62,874 nucleotides of DNA from Candidatus Sumerlaeota bacterium. GTDB lineage: Bacteria; Sumerlaeota; Sumerlaeia; JADFCT01. The number at the start of each line of letters is the position of its first letter. Position 1 is the stretch's first letter. The translations under genes were made by a program, and so were the position numbers. The notes beneath the pieces are model-generated. The model was not told the origin of the DNA. It worked only from the letters and a program-made list of their open reading frames with translations, and ran no database searches. Positions 8,646 to 18,717 of the stretch are shown here, one piece after another. The DNA is taken from positions 1 to 62,874 of the forward strand of contig JAPLSP010000035.1 of assembly GCA_026398575.1 (NCBI GenBank), read 5' to 3'.

Positions 8646-9638
8646 ATGAAACGATCTGCGATCGCTATCATTCTCTTAATCCTTGCCCGTATGACGGCGA
8701 TGGCTTCGCCAAACTATGTGAATTTCCAGGCGAGGCTGACGGATTTGAACGGCAAGCCATTGCCGGCCGGCGCTTACAAAGTCGAGCTGAATTTCTATAA
8801 TGACGCCACCGGCGGGAACAAACTCTGGGGGCCGTACCTGATGGACGACCAAACATCACTTACAGGACACGCTGCCAAGGCTTCGGTGGATGGCAATGGC
8901 CGTTTCAATGCCAGCATCGGACCTCGGGATACAGCCGGAGTGTATCTGATGAACGCCTTCGCCAGCCCTGACTGCTATGTGGAGGTCCGGGTTCAGGATG
9001 GAAATCCGATTCTGCCCCGCCAGCAGTTCATGTCCACTCCGTTCACGTTTCGCATTCCGAATGTCTATCCCTCCGGAAGCTATCTGGGTATTGGCACAAA
9101 TGCGCCCGCTTATACGCTTGACATCAATGGCGCTCTCAAAGTCAGCGGCGCCACAACGGTCTCGGGTCAGCTGGTGGCGGCTTCCTTGAGTGTTTCCCCT
9201 ACGGGATCCATCTCCGGCTTCGGCTCATGCCCTGTTGGCGCGATTATTGGATGGCACAAAAGCCTCACCGGCGTTGGGGCACTGCCTTCAAACTGGCTGG
9301 AATGCAGTGGACAGCTGATCACCGATTCCGGTTCGCCGCTCTATGGCAAGACCCTGCCGGATTTAAACCACACCTTATCCAGCCGTCCCGGCTTCAAGGG
9401 ATTATTCCTGCGCGGAGATCTAACCTCCGGCAATCAGCAGGCGGATGAAGTCAAGACCCATTCCCATACCTATGATGAAGGATATTTCATACCGGGTAAC
9501 AACAGGTGGAATTCTGTTGCCGGCAGCACCGATGGCTGTCCAGGCGTATCCCAAAATCGGGCGTCTAATACTGCCAGCGAAAGCAGGGAAACCTGTCCAT
9601 ACAGCTATACCGTCGTCTGGATCATGCGCATCAAATAG
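8646..9638 (+). CDS. Secreted tail-collar fibre-like protein, paralog 3
   Basis: 330 aa; ATG 8646. A signal peptide (MKRSAIAIILLILARMTAMA) is followed by VNFQARLTDLNGKPLPAGAY, LWGPYLMDD and PRQQFMSTPFTFRIP. A shaft motif (YLGIGTNAPAYTLDING) leads to the collar-type C-terminus with GAIIGWHKSL, NWLECSGQ, KTLPDLNH, LFLRGDLTSG and KTHSHT, ending YTVVWIMRIK. This is the last gene of the secreted operon; a strong hairpin at 9671-9717 follows. The function is probably a surface or released fibre subunit, and the binding target is unknown. Confidence 0.75.
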   Translation: MKRSAIAIILLILARMTAMASPNYVNFQARLTDLNGKPLPAGAYKVELNFYNDATGGNKLWGPYLMDDQTSLTGHAAKASVDGNGRFNASIGPRDTAGVYLMNAFASPDCYVEVRVQDGNPILPRQQFMSTPFTFRIPNVYPSGSYLGIGTNAPAYTLDINGALKVSGATTVSGQLVAASLSVSPTGSISGFGSCPVGAIIGWHKSLTGVGALPSNWLECSGQLITDSGSPLYGKTLPDLNHTLSSRPGFKGLFLRGDLTSGNQQADEVKTHSHTYDEGYFIPGNNRWNSVAGSTDGCPGVSQNRASNTASESRETCPYSYTVVWIMRIK

Positions 9639-9670
9639 CGCGCGGCTTCGATAGCCGTGGGAGGAAGAAC

Positions 9671-9717
9671 GAGTCCCGGTTTCGCTCGATCAGGCATAAT
9701 GAGCGAAGCCGGGACTC
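9671..9717 (+). terminator. 17-bp hairpin at the end of the secreted operon
   Basis: Arms 9671-9687 (GAGTCCCGGTTTCGCTC) and 9701-9717 pair over 17 bp with a single G-T wobble and a 13-nt loop, followed by a short T-containing run (CTTTTATAAG). It lies 32 bp after the last fibre gene and just before the ribosome-binding site of the next. It could be a terminator or a REP-type element; the downstream T tract is weak. Confidence 0.5.
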
Positions 9718-9740
9718 ACGCTTTTATAAGGAGATTTGCA

Positions 9741-10739
9741 ATGGCTTTGAATCCGGACGATGGGGCAATGAGCGAGGTTGGGCGGCGGGATTTCCTGAAG
9801 GTCGCGGCGGCGATTCCGGCGGCGTTGGCGGCGGCGCAGTATGCCGTGGGGGCGGAGCAGCCAACTCCGGGCGCGGCGTCCCCAGCCGCCGGGAGCGAAC
9901 CTCCAGCCGCCGAGGCGCCAAAGCTTCCGCAAATCCGCCTCGGCAGGCATTCCATCTCGCGCCTGATCGCGGGGAACAATACCTTCGCGGGTGGCTCACA
10001 TATTTCGGGTTTCCTCAACCGCGCGATGAAAGAATACTTCACGCCGGAGCAAATCTTGAAGACGCTGCGCCGCTGTCAGGAGGTTGGCGTCAATTGCTGG
10101 CAGGCGGTGCCGAACTGCGTTGAACCATACAAGCAGCTCGTGGCCGAAGGCAGAAAAATGAATCTCATTGTTCTCGCCGATGGCGATCCTGCGCTGCTAA
10201 AGCCGCTGGCCGAGGCGGGCTGCATCGCCGTGGCGCATCACGGCGAAACCACGGACCGTCTGTTCAAGTTGGGGCGCCTGGATGAGATACAGGATTACCT
10301 GAAGCGCGTGCGCGACGCGGGCCTGCTCGTCGGCGTCTCGACGCATATCCCCGACGTGGTTGATGCGATCGAGTCGAAGGGATGGGATGTTGACTTCTAT
10401 ATGACGTGCGTCTATGAGCGGCATCGCACCGCCGCCGAACTTGAAAAACTGCTCGGCCAGGTTCCCATCCCCGTGGGCGAGGTTTATCTCCGGCAGGACC
10501 CGCCGCGGATGTTCAAGGCCATCCGGCAGACGAAGCGGCCCTGTCTGGCGTTCAAGATTCTGGCCGCCGGGCGTTTGTCGGATAAAAAAGAATGGGTCGA
10601 GAAAGCGTTCCGCGAGACGTTCGAGGCGATCAAGCCTACCGACGGCGTCATCATTGGTTTCTATGATCGCTACAGCGATCAGGCGGCCGAAAACGCGGAA
10701 TATGTGAAGCGGTTTGGTGGAGCCCAGGCCAAGCCATGA
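9741..10739 (+). CDS. Tat-exported TIM-barrel protein, aldo/keto reductase-like
   Basis: 332 aa. Start 9741 was chosen over the ATG at 9657 because AAGGAG (9728-9733) sits seven bases before it and the longer form would translate the hairpin at 9671-9717. A Tat signal GRRDFLKVAAAIPAAL precedes a Pro/Ala-rich linker (about residues 40-60). The mature part starts IRLGRHSISRLIAGNNTF and contains HHGETTD, DVDFYMTCVYERHRT and, near the end, CLAFKILAAGRL followed by DGVIIGFYDRYSDQ, a pattern shared with the last strands of aldo/keto reductase barrels. The exact enzyme is not recognisable. Similar Tat-tagged barrels are common in Planctomycetota-like genomes. A GTCGGAC repeat abuts its stop codon. 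Confidence 0.65.
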   Translation: MALNPDDGAMSEVGRRDFLKVAAAIPAALAAAQYAVGAEQPTPGAASPAAGSEPPAAEAPKLPQIRLGRHSISRLIAGNNTFAGGSHISGFLNRAMKEYFTPEQILKTLRRCQEVGVNCWQAVPNCVEPYKQLVAEGRKMNLIVLADGDPALLKPLAEAGCIAVAHHGETTDRLFKLGRLDEIQDYLKRVRDAGLLVGVSTHIPDVVDAIESKGWDVDFYMTCVYERHRTAAELEKLLGQVPIPVGEVYLRQDPPRMFKAIRQTKRPCLAFKILAAGRLSDKKEWVEKAFRETFEAIKPTDGVIIGFYDRYSDQAAENAEYVKRFGGAQAKP

Positions 10740-10796
10740 TCGGTCGGACGCGTCGGACCGGTCGGACGCGTCGGACCCGTCGGACCAGTCCGATTC
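10740..10796. repeat. GTCGGAC-type 9-bp minisatellite, copy A
   Basis: Tandem 9-bp units of the form GTCGGACGC or GTCGGACCC begin one base after the stop codon of the upstream gene and run into the leader of the next. Related tracts occur at 17260-17296, 34843-34873 and 46141-46218. Confidence 0.85.
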
Positions 10797-10834
10797 AGTC
10801 CCTGCCAGCCCCCAAAAAATTGAAAGGCTTCTCC

Positions 10835-13432
10835 ATGAAAAAAATATTTGTGATCGTGTTTCTTGTTTGCCTGGCCCCCTGCGGCGCGCTAGCCCAGGTC
10901 AGCCTCGATACACCCGGGTGGTTTGTATTCGATATGCCGGGGCTGGATGCGCCGGAGGGCGGGGCGGCGGATATGACGGCGCTCAGCGCTGAAAAAGCCG
11001 GACAATCGGGGGGCTTGCGCGTCGAGGGAGGGCATTTCGTTGACGGCGCCGGAAAGCGTCTGCGGCTTTTCGGCGTCAACCTGACGGGCGACAGTTGCTT
11101 TCCCGATGCGGAAAAAGCGCCGCGACTGGCCAAGCGGCTGGCGCAACTGGGCTTCAACGTCGTGCGCATGCATTTCATGGATTATGTCTGGCGCGGCGGT
11201 TCGATCTGGGAAGACCCAAAAACGGGCAAACTCTCCGAGGATTCATTGCGGCGGCTTGATAACCTGATCGCGGAGTTGGCCAAGCGCGGTATTTATACGA
11301 ATATCAACCTGCACGTCGCGCGCAACTATCCCGGACAACCTAGCTGGCCTGGCGATCGCATTATCAACATGGGTAAGACGCTGGATCGCTGGTATCCGCC
11401 GTACGTCGCTTTGCTCGAACAATACGCGCGCGATTTGATGACGCGCAAGAACACGGTCACCGGCAAGCGCTACGCCGAAGACCCGGCCATCGCCGTTGTG
11501 GAGATCAACAACGAAAACACGATGATCATGGATTTACGCGCCGAATACACCAAGATTCAAGGCCCCATCCAAGAGGAGTTCCAGCGGGAATGGACCGCGT
11601 GGCTCAAAAAGAAATACGGCTCGACTGAAGCGCTGGCCGTCGCATGGAACAAAGACGCGCAGCCGCTGGGGGCCGAGCTGCTCAAGCCCGGACAGTGGCG
11701 CGTGCAAAACTCCGGCGGCGCCGAATCCACACTCAAGCAGGAAGGCGCGCGTCTGGTCTGGGACGTGGCGAAACTCGGAACCGAGGGCTGGCATTTGCAG
11801 ATGCAATATAAAGGATTGACGCTGGCGAGCGGGCGGCATACCTGGAGCATGCGCGTGCGCTCTCGAAGCCCCAAGCCTCTCCGACTCAGTCTCTCCCTCA
11901 TGCTCGACGTGGCGCCGTGGGACACGCGAGGATTACGCGACACGATCACCGTCGGTTCGGAATGGCAAACCATTTCAATCACAGGTGACGTCGAACCTTC
12001 GCCCGCGCCCGGCCAGCTGCGGCTGAATATCGGATACGCGGGCGATGCGGCGGCGACGTTCGAATTCGAGGATGTTTCGCTGCGCGCGGGCGGCGGCGCG
12101 GGGCTGCCCAAAGATCAAACGCTCGAGGCCGGCGTGGGCATTCCCGGACGCGATTCGGTTCGCGCAGTGATGGATGATTTCTGGCGCTTTCTGATCGAAA
12201 CGGAAATGGCCACGACGAAGCGCATCGTCGCTTTTCTGAAGAAGGAAATCGGATGCAAGGCGCCGATTGCGGATACGCAGATTTCTTACGGCGGAGCGGC
12301 GGGCGTCTTGCGCGAAACCATGCTGTGCGACTACACCGACATCCACGGCTACTGGCAGCATCCCTCCTACACGTATAATGAGAAAGGCCAGACCATCGCC
12401 TTTCGCATCCCCAATTCCACGCAGGTGGCCGAAGCGTCGGGCGGCACGCTGTCACATATCGCGTTTTATCGCGTCAAGGACCGCCCCCTGAGCGTTTCGG
12501 AATACAACACTCCCTCGCCCAACGATCACGGCGCCGAACTCTTTCCGCTCCTCACGGGCGTGGCCGCGTTGCAGGACTGGGACGCGCTTTATGGCTATAC
12601 CTATCGCGACTTCGGGCAGGACTATGAAAACACCGCGCTGAAAAAATATTTCCATCTCATCGGGCGGCCTAATATTTTGGTTCACGCCCCGGCCTCTGCG
12701 CTGCTTTTCCGGCAGGCGCGGCTGGTGACGGCTAGCGATGCGAAAGAAGGCGTCGAACTGCATATCGGCAAGAGCGATGTCCCTCGACTGGTGAGCGAGC
12801 GCAAAGACATGACATCCGTCGCGCGGGACTTGGGGATTGATACCGGCGCGGCCTGGCTGCGCAAAGTCAAACTTTCGCTGGATGAGGGCGCCGCGCCTCC
12901 CAGCTTCACCGGCGACGGCAAACTTCCGCAAGGACTGCGAGCCTCGGCAAGCGGCGCGATGCAATGGCACCCGGACGATCCGGCGGGCGCATGGTATTCG
13001 CTCAACTGTCCTTCCGTGCGCCTGCTGGTTGGGCGCGTAGGCGGACGCTCCTTCGAGGTGGGCGACGTAACCTTCGCCATCGAACCGCGTCCCTGGCCCA
13101 AGCCTGGCGCCGCCTATGCCTGCGTTTCGCTGGCGGCATTGGACGGCCAGCCCATCGCCAAGAGCGCGCGCCTCCTGCTGGCGGCCTCGGCGCGGAGCGA
13201 AAATTGCGGCATGCCCTGGAACGCGGACCGCACGAGCATTCCCGTGGATAATTGGGGCAAGCCGCCGACGCTGTGCGAGGCGGTTCCTTTAAGCCTGCGC
13301 CTGCCCGCCCCGCCCACGCGCGCCGTGGCGCTTGACGCCAACGGCCGCGAGGGCAAGGCGCTCCAGGTTCAAAACGGTTGCGTGCTCCTGCGCGCCGAAG
13401 ATAAGACGCTGTGGGCGCTGATCACTCGATAA
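10835..13432 (+). CDS. Secreted GH5-like (clan A) glycoside hydrolase with inserted CBM
   Basis: 865 aa. Start 10835 (MKKIFVIVFLVCLAPCGALA, a clear signal peptide) replaces the in-frame ATG at 10736, which would translate the minisatellite. The catalytic barrel begins GGHFVDGAGKRLRLFGVNLTG and continues FNVVRMHFMDY. The candidate acid/base Glu is in VVEINNENTMI (near residue 224) and the candidate nucleophile Glu in PLSVSEYNTP (near 556), both at positions usual for clan GH-A. A jelly-roll carbohydrate-binding-like segment (about 305-430) is inserted between the two halves. A beta-rich C-terminal domain follows. It probably hydrolyses a plant or algal polysaccharide; the linkage is not predictable. 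Confidence 0.8.
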   Translation: MKKIFVIVFLVCLAPCGALAQVSLDTPGWFVFDMPGLDAPEGGAADMTALSAEKAGQSGGLRVEGGHFVDGAGKRLRLFGVNLTGDSCFPDAEKAPRLAKRLAQLGFNVVRMHFMDYVWRGGSIWEDPKTGKLSEDSLRRLDNLIAELAKRGIYTNINLHVARNYPGQPSWPGDRIINMGKTLDRWYPPYVALLEQYARDLMTRKNTVTGKRYAEDPAIAVVEINNENTMIMDLRAEYTKIQGPIQEEFQREWTAWLKKKYGSTEALAVAWNKDAQPLGAELLKPGQWRVQNSGGAESTLKQEGARLVWDVAKLGTEGWHLQMQYKGLTLASGRHTWSMRVRSRSPKPLRLSLSLMLDVAPWDTRGLRDTITVGSEWQTISITGDVEPSPAPGQLRLNIGYAGDAAATFEFEDVSLRAGGGAGLPKDQTLEAGVGIPGRDSVRAVMDDFWRFLIETEMATTKRIVAFLKKEIGCKAPIADTQISYGGAAGVLRETMLCDYTDIHGYWQHPSYTYNEKGQTIAFRIPNSTQVAEASGGTLSHIAFYRVKDRPLSVSEYNTPSPNDHGAELFPLLTGVAALQDWDALYGYTYRDFGQDYENTALKKYFHLIGRPNILVHAPASALLFRQARLVTASDAKEGVELHIGKSDVPRLVSERKDMTSVARDLGIDTGAAWLRKVKLSLDEGAAPPSFTGDGKLPQGLRASASGAMQWHPDDPAGAWYSLNCPSVRLLVGRVGGRSFEVGDVTFAIEPRPWPKPGAAYACVSLAALDGQPIAKSARLLLAASARSENCGMPWNADRTSIPVDNWGKPPTLCEAVPLSLRLPAPPTRAVALDANGREGKALQVQNGCVLLRAEDKTLWALITR

Positions 13433-13491
13433 GGGCATTTGCCATAACTTGCGCTTGCCGCGCATAACGCCGCTCGCTAGACTGCAAACCC

Positions 13492-16211
13492 ATGAAAACG
13501 CCGACTCTTGACGAAGCGTTCGCCATCGTGCAAAAACTGGCGGCAGACTTCCATGCCAGCGAAGCGCACTATCTTTCCCCGGCTTATCAGGAATCCGAGG
13601 TTCGCAAGGATTTCATTGACAAGTTTTTCATTGCGCTGGGATGGGACGTCTATCACGACGAACAGAAAAACCCATTCCAGCAGGAAGTGAAAGTCGAGCG
13701 CAGCGTCAGCGCGGGCGACTCTCAACGCCGGGCAGACTATGCCTTCTACGTCGCGCCGAACTTCCGGCCGGACGACGTCCGCTTTTTCGTCGAAGCCAAG
13801 AAACCTTTCGGTGATATCGCTACAGCGGACAACTGCTTTCAGGCCATCCGCTATGGATGGCCTAAAAAGACGCCGCTAGCTGCGCTTACCGATTTCGAGC
13901 AGTTTGCGATTCTCGATTGCCGTTACAAGCCGGCCATTGACACCGCGCGGGAACGAGTCCTGCGCGAATATCACTACAGCGAATACGCCGATCCTGAAAA
14001 GTTTGCCGAAATCTATTATCTTTTTTCGCGCGATGCCGTGGCGAATGGTTCTTTGGAAAAATACGCCGAATCGCTTTCCAAACGGCGCGGCAAAGCCATG
14101 CGGCGCGGCTTGCCTAAAGGCGGCTCTCAAAACATTGACGACGCCTTCCTTGAGGTGCTTGATGGATACCGCGATACGCTTGCCCACGCCTTCAAGAACC
14201 ACAATCCCGATCTCGACGGCGAGACACTCACCGAAATCACCCAGCGTACATTGGACCGGCTGGTGTTCATGCGCTTTCTGGAAGACAAGATGATCTACCC
14301 GGAGCGCCTTGTAAGCCATTTCGGCGACAAGGGATGCGCATGGCAGGACTTCGTGGCCGCGTCCCGAAGGCTCGACGCCATATACAACGGCATCGTCTTC
14401 AAACGGCATGTTATTCTCGACTCGCCGGATTTCCAGGTGGACGGCGGTTTCGAGGATATCTGCAAGGAACTGCAGGCGGAGTTTATTACACGCCGGAATA
14501 CATTGTCCGCTATATCGTCGAGAACACCGTCGGCAAGCTCATCGAAGGCAAAACGCCTGCGCAGATAGTCGAGATGCGCTTCGCGGACATCGCCTGCGGC
14601 AGCGGTTCTTTTCTGCTGGGCATATACGACTTGCTTTTGCGCTACCACCGCGATTGGTTCAATGCGCGCCCCAAGCAGGCGGAAAAAGCCGGTTGTGTGT
14701 TGCGCGGCGACGGCGCGTGGCATCTCTCCCTTAGTCAGCGGCGCGAGATTTTGATTAATAATATTTTCGGCGTGGACATAGACCACCAAGCCGTCGAAGT
14801 CGCACAGCTGTCGCTCTACCTGAAGCTCTTGGAGGAGGAAACAACAGCCTCAGCACGAGCTTACCAGCTGGAATTTCCTGAACCGCTGTTGCCTTTGCTT
14901 AACAGGAATATTGTGTGCGGCAACTCTCTCATCGAAACTGATATTTTAGAGGGCCACCTCTTCGAGCCGAAAGAAGAACGCAAGCTCAACCCCATGGATT
15001 TTGTGGACCGATTTCCCCATATAATTGCGGAGAATGGCTTTGACGCCATTGTCGGCAATCCGCCGTATGGGAATCTCAGCTCTGAATCCGCCGCGCCTTA
15101 TCTCGAAAAGCACTATGGAATTGAAACAGGAATTTCTGATTTTTATGCCGTGTTTATTGCTCGTTGTCTGGAAATTTTGAAAAGGGATGCCTCTGTTGGT
15201 TATATTGTGCCTTCAGCTTGGCTTGGCGGTCCGGCTTACGAGAGATTCCGTTCCCTTTGCCTCAAACACTCTATTTCAGAGATCATCAGTTTGCCTTTTG
15301 ATGTTTTTAAGGATGCATACGTTGATACTCTGATTGTGATTCTTCAGGCAGGACCTCCCAAACCGGATCACAAAGTGAAGGTCTATGCGTTCCCTAAAAA
15401 GGCAAAGATTAACAATGAGGACTTGCATCATGCGGCATTTCAAAGCATCCGCCAATCGCGTTGGAGCGACTCAGAGGGCAAGAAGTTTGTTCTGGACGCG
15501 GGCAGCCTCGATCTGCACGGAAAAATGCGGGAAAAGATTTCCGGCACGCTGGCCGATTTTGTTGAGATCAAGCGCGGCGTGCTTTTTAGGAAAGAACTGC
15601 TGACAGATGCAAAAATTGCCGTGAAGAGCTATCCCTATTTCGAAGGCGACGTTTATCGCTATGAATTGAATTACCAAGCTCCCCAATGGATTGTATTTGA
15701 TGACCAAATGGATGAACGACCCAAGGAATTCAAGTGGTTTGAGGGAATGCGTATTCTTTTGCGCAGGCTTGTAAACAGAAAACAGCGTTTGATGGCCGCT
15801 TTGATGGATAAGACATGCATCACAAACAAGAATCTCTACTCAGTTCTCGTCAAAGACGCCGCGCTGGACTCCAAATTTATCCTTGGAGTTTTGAACAGCC
15901 GCTTGATATCAAAGATGTATATTAGCCGGGTGTCGCAAGCAACAAAGGATGACTTCCCGCAAGTTACGATCAAGGATATTTTGGCTTTGCCATGTCCGTC
16001 TCCCGATAAATCCTGCCAAGATCGCATGATTAAGCTGGTAGATCATTTGATGGCCGCGAAAAAACATCTGAACAATGCAAAGAGCGACAGAGACAGGGAT
16101 TTTTACAGCAATCAATGCGCCTCATTTGACCGCCAGATTGACGCGCTGGTGTATGAGCTTTATGGACTGGCGCCCGACGAAATCAAGATCGTGGAAAGCG
16201 CCGCCGTTTGA
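13492..16211 (+). pseudogene. Type IIG restriction-modification enzyme, disrupted by deletion and frameshift
   Basis: Two frames make one gene. The first frame (13492-about 14475) carries a PD-(D/E)xK-type nuclease N-terminus (RRADYAFYVAP...VRFFVEAKKP) and the helical linker up to GGFEDICKEL. The second frame (about 14475-16211) resumes at AGGVYYTPEYIVRYIVENT with methyltransferase motif I (DIACGSGSFLLG), motif IV (NPPYG) and a target-recognition domain. In homologs a conserved stretch of several dozen residues ending in a RKAGGVYYTPEYI-like motif lies between these two blocks. Here they are fused directly, out of frame, at about 14468-14480. A deletion with frameshift is therefore likely, leaving a non-functional enzyme. 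An assembly error is possible. Confidence 0.75.
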
Positions 16212-16293
16212 GGAGCGCCTATCGCGCTGGATTCAAAAAGAAATGCAATTGCTGCACCAATAAATAAATCATCCTGACGAAAGGAAATCCTCT

Positions 16294-17178
<885 letters not shown>

Positions 17179-17259
17179 GCCTGTTGTTTTCAGGATAACT
17201 CGTTCCATCTTCAGTTCCTCAAATTTCCGGGATTGGGTGTTGGCTTGGAGCCGATTTGC

Positions 17260-17296
17260 GATCGGACCGGTCGAACCGGTCGGACGCGTCCGACTG
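17260..17296. repeat. GTCGGAC-type minisatellite, copy B
   Basis: Degenerate 9-bp units (ATCGGACCGG, TCGAACCGG, TCGGACGCG, TCCGAC) in the gap between convergent genes. Same family as the tracts at 10740, 34843 and 46141. Confidence 0.75.
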
Positions 17297-17322
17297 GCGC
17301 CCAAAATCGCCTGCGGCAGGCG

Positions 17323-18690
17323 TCATTGTGAAGGCGATGGTTTTTTAATTTTCGCCGCGGCGAATTCCGACGGCGTCATGAAGATGGCCTTCTGCGCGAC
17401 CAGAAAGTCAATGATCTTGACGAACTCGTCGAAGCGCGTTCCGGCCCATTGCGCGGGATGGCCTTGAAGGACAAAATATTCGCGTTGCGGATTGGCGGCG
17501 TATCCCGCGACAAACTTGTCATAGTCGGGAACGCCCACCGCGCCTTCGATGTTCACCGCCCAGACGCGATCGAGGATCGTGACCTTCCCCTTCGATTCCA
17601 GGGCTTTGCCGGCATCGTCGAGAGGACCCGGATACAGCCATGCCTTCATATTGGGATCATCCTGCATCACCTTGCAGGTATTGGCGTCATAGCCCGGCCC
17701 TGTGCCGCCGCCCGGAGGGCCAAACGTTTCGAAAGCGAATCCCAGCTTTTCTTTCGCCAGTTTTTGAGATTTATCAAAGCGCTCTTTCTGCTCTTCATAA
17801 GAACGCTGATTGAATTCCTTGAGCGCTTCGCCGTTGACGTCGTGCGTGGCGTGATCCCAGCCGTGAAACCAGAACTCGACCAGCCCGGAGTCGCGCTGCT
17901 CCTTGATCCATTTGATATACGCGGGCTGCGCGTCCTGCAGTGTTTCGCACACAACGCCGAAACCCGCCTTGATGTTTCGCGACTTGAGGAAATCGGCTAC
18001 CTTCTTCCACGGAGCGCCCACGTCGTCGCGGACTTGTTTCACATCGTCCAGCTTGATGATGATGATCGGAGGGGTCTTGCGCGCGGAGAGATCAAGCGTT
18101 TGGGAGGACGCGGCGGAAGAAGCGGATTTCCGCGGCGGAACGGGCGCCACGGCGACGGCGTCCTCCGCGATGCCGGTGAAAACGAAGTCGTCAAGGTCCA
18201 CCAATCCGGCGGCGCCGCTGAAGGAATGAATCCAGATCGCAACCGTGGCGGCGCCCGCCGGCGCTTTGGCCTGGAGGGGGTATTGGTTCCACTCGCCTTC
18301 TTTTTTATTGATTGCGCACATCGGGCTGCTGGCGCTGCCGCGATTCTTCGGGTCCGGATCGGCGACGGCTTTTCCCGCCGCGTTGGCGAAATTGAGATAA
18401 ACGCCGCTGCAGTTGGAGACGCCTTTAGCCCAGAACGTCAGCGTGATTTCCTGACCGGGCGGCACAGGCAGCTTCGCGCCCGTCACGGAAGCGCCCATCG
18501 GATTGTATTTGATGGAACCGATGCGCAGCCCCATTTTTCCAGTGTGCGCCGCTTCGCCCACGATCTGCGAGGAATTATCGCCGATGGACCACCACTTGGA
18601 GGCGCCGTCCTCGAATCCGGGATTCGGAAGCGGATTGGCGCCTGCACTCGCCGCTAATAAAGTCAACGCCAAGATAGAAATTGCTCTCAC
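17323..18690 (-). CDS. Secreted polysaccharide deacetylase-like protein with N-terminal CBM
   Basis: 455 aa from a GTG start at 18690, supported by AGGAG six bases upstream. A signal peptide ends ASAGA. A jelly-roll CBM-like domain follows at about residues 22-170 (NPLPNPGFEDGASKWW ... GLVDLDDFVFTG). After a Ser/Ala/Pro linker the catalytic part begins PPIIIIKLDDVKQ, with the paired Asp usual for NodB-type deacetylases and the candidate metal His pair in FHGWDHATHD. FETFGPPGGGTGPGYD and FVLQGHPAQW resemble later NodB motifs. It probably removes acetyl groups from an extracellular glycan. A DUF2334-type relative is possible. It is transcribed convergently to the hydroxypyruvate isomerase-like gene. 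Confidence 0.7.
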   Translation of the reverse strand: MRAISILALTLLAASAGANPLPNPGFEDGASKWWSIGDNSSQIVGEAAHTGKMGLRIGSIKYNPMGASVTGAKLPVPPGQEITLTFWAKGVSNCSGVYLNFANAAGKAVADPDPKNRGSASSPMCAINKKEGEWNQYPLQAKAPAGAATVAIWIHSFSGAAGLVDLDDFVFTGIAEDAVAVAPVPPRKSASSAASSQTLDLSARKTPPIIIIKLDDVKQVRDDVGAPWKKVADFLKSRNIKAGFGVVCETLQDAQPAYIKWIKEQRDSGLVEFWFHGWDHATHDVNGEALKEFNQRSYEEQKERFDKSQKLAKEKLGFAFETFGPPGGGTGPGYDANTCKVMQDDPNMKAWLYPGPLDDAGKALESKGKVTILDRVWAVNIEGAVGVPDYDKFVAGYAANPQREYFVLQGHPAQWAGTRFDEFVKIIDFLVAQKAIFMTPSEFAAAKIKKPSPSQ

Positions 18691-18717
18691 GATAATCTCC
18701 TGTTCGCAATTAATCGT

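Noticed and set aside
1714..9638. Complete Tc toxin or contractile injection system
   Set aside because: No TcB/TcC (Rhs-type cocoon), sheath, baseplate or AAA genes are present; only a TcA-like C-terminal half and fibre-like proteins.
17449..18657. 402-aa plus-strand ORF opposite the deacetylase-like gene
   Set aside because: Low-complexity Arg/Gly/Asp-rich shadow; the minus-strand gene has a GTG start with AGGAG and NodB-type motifs.
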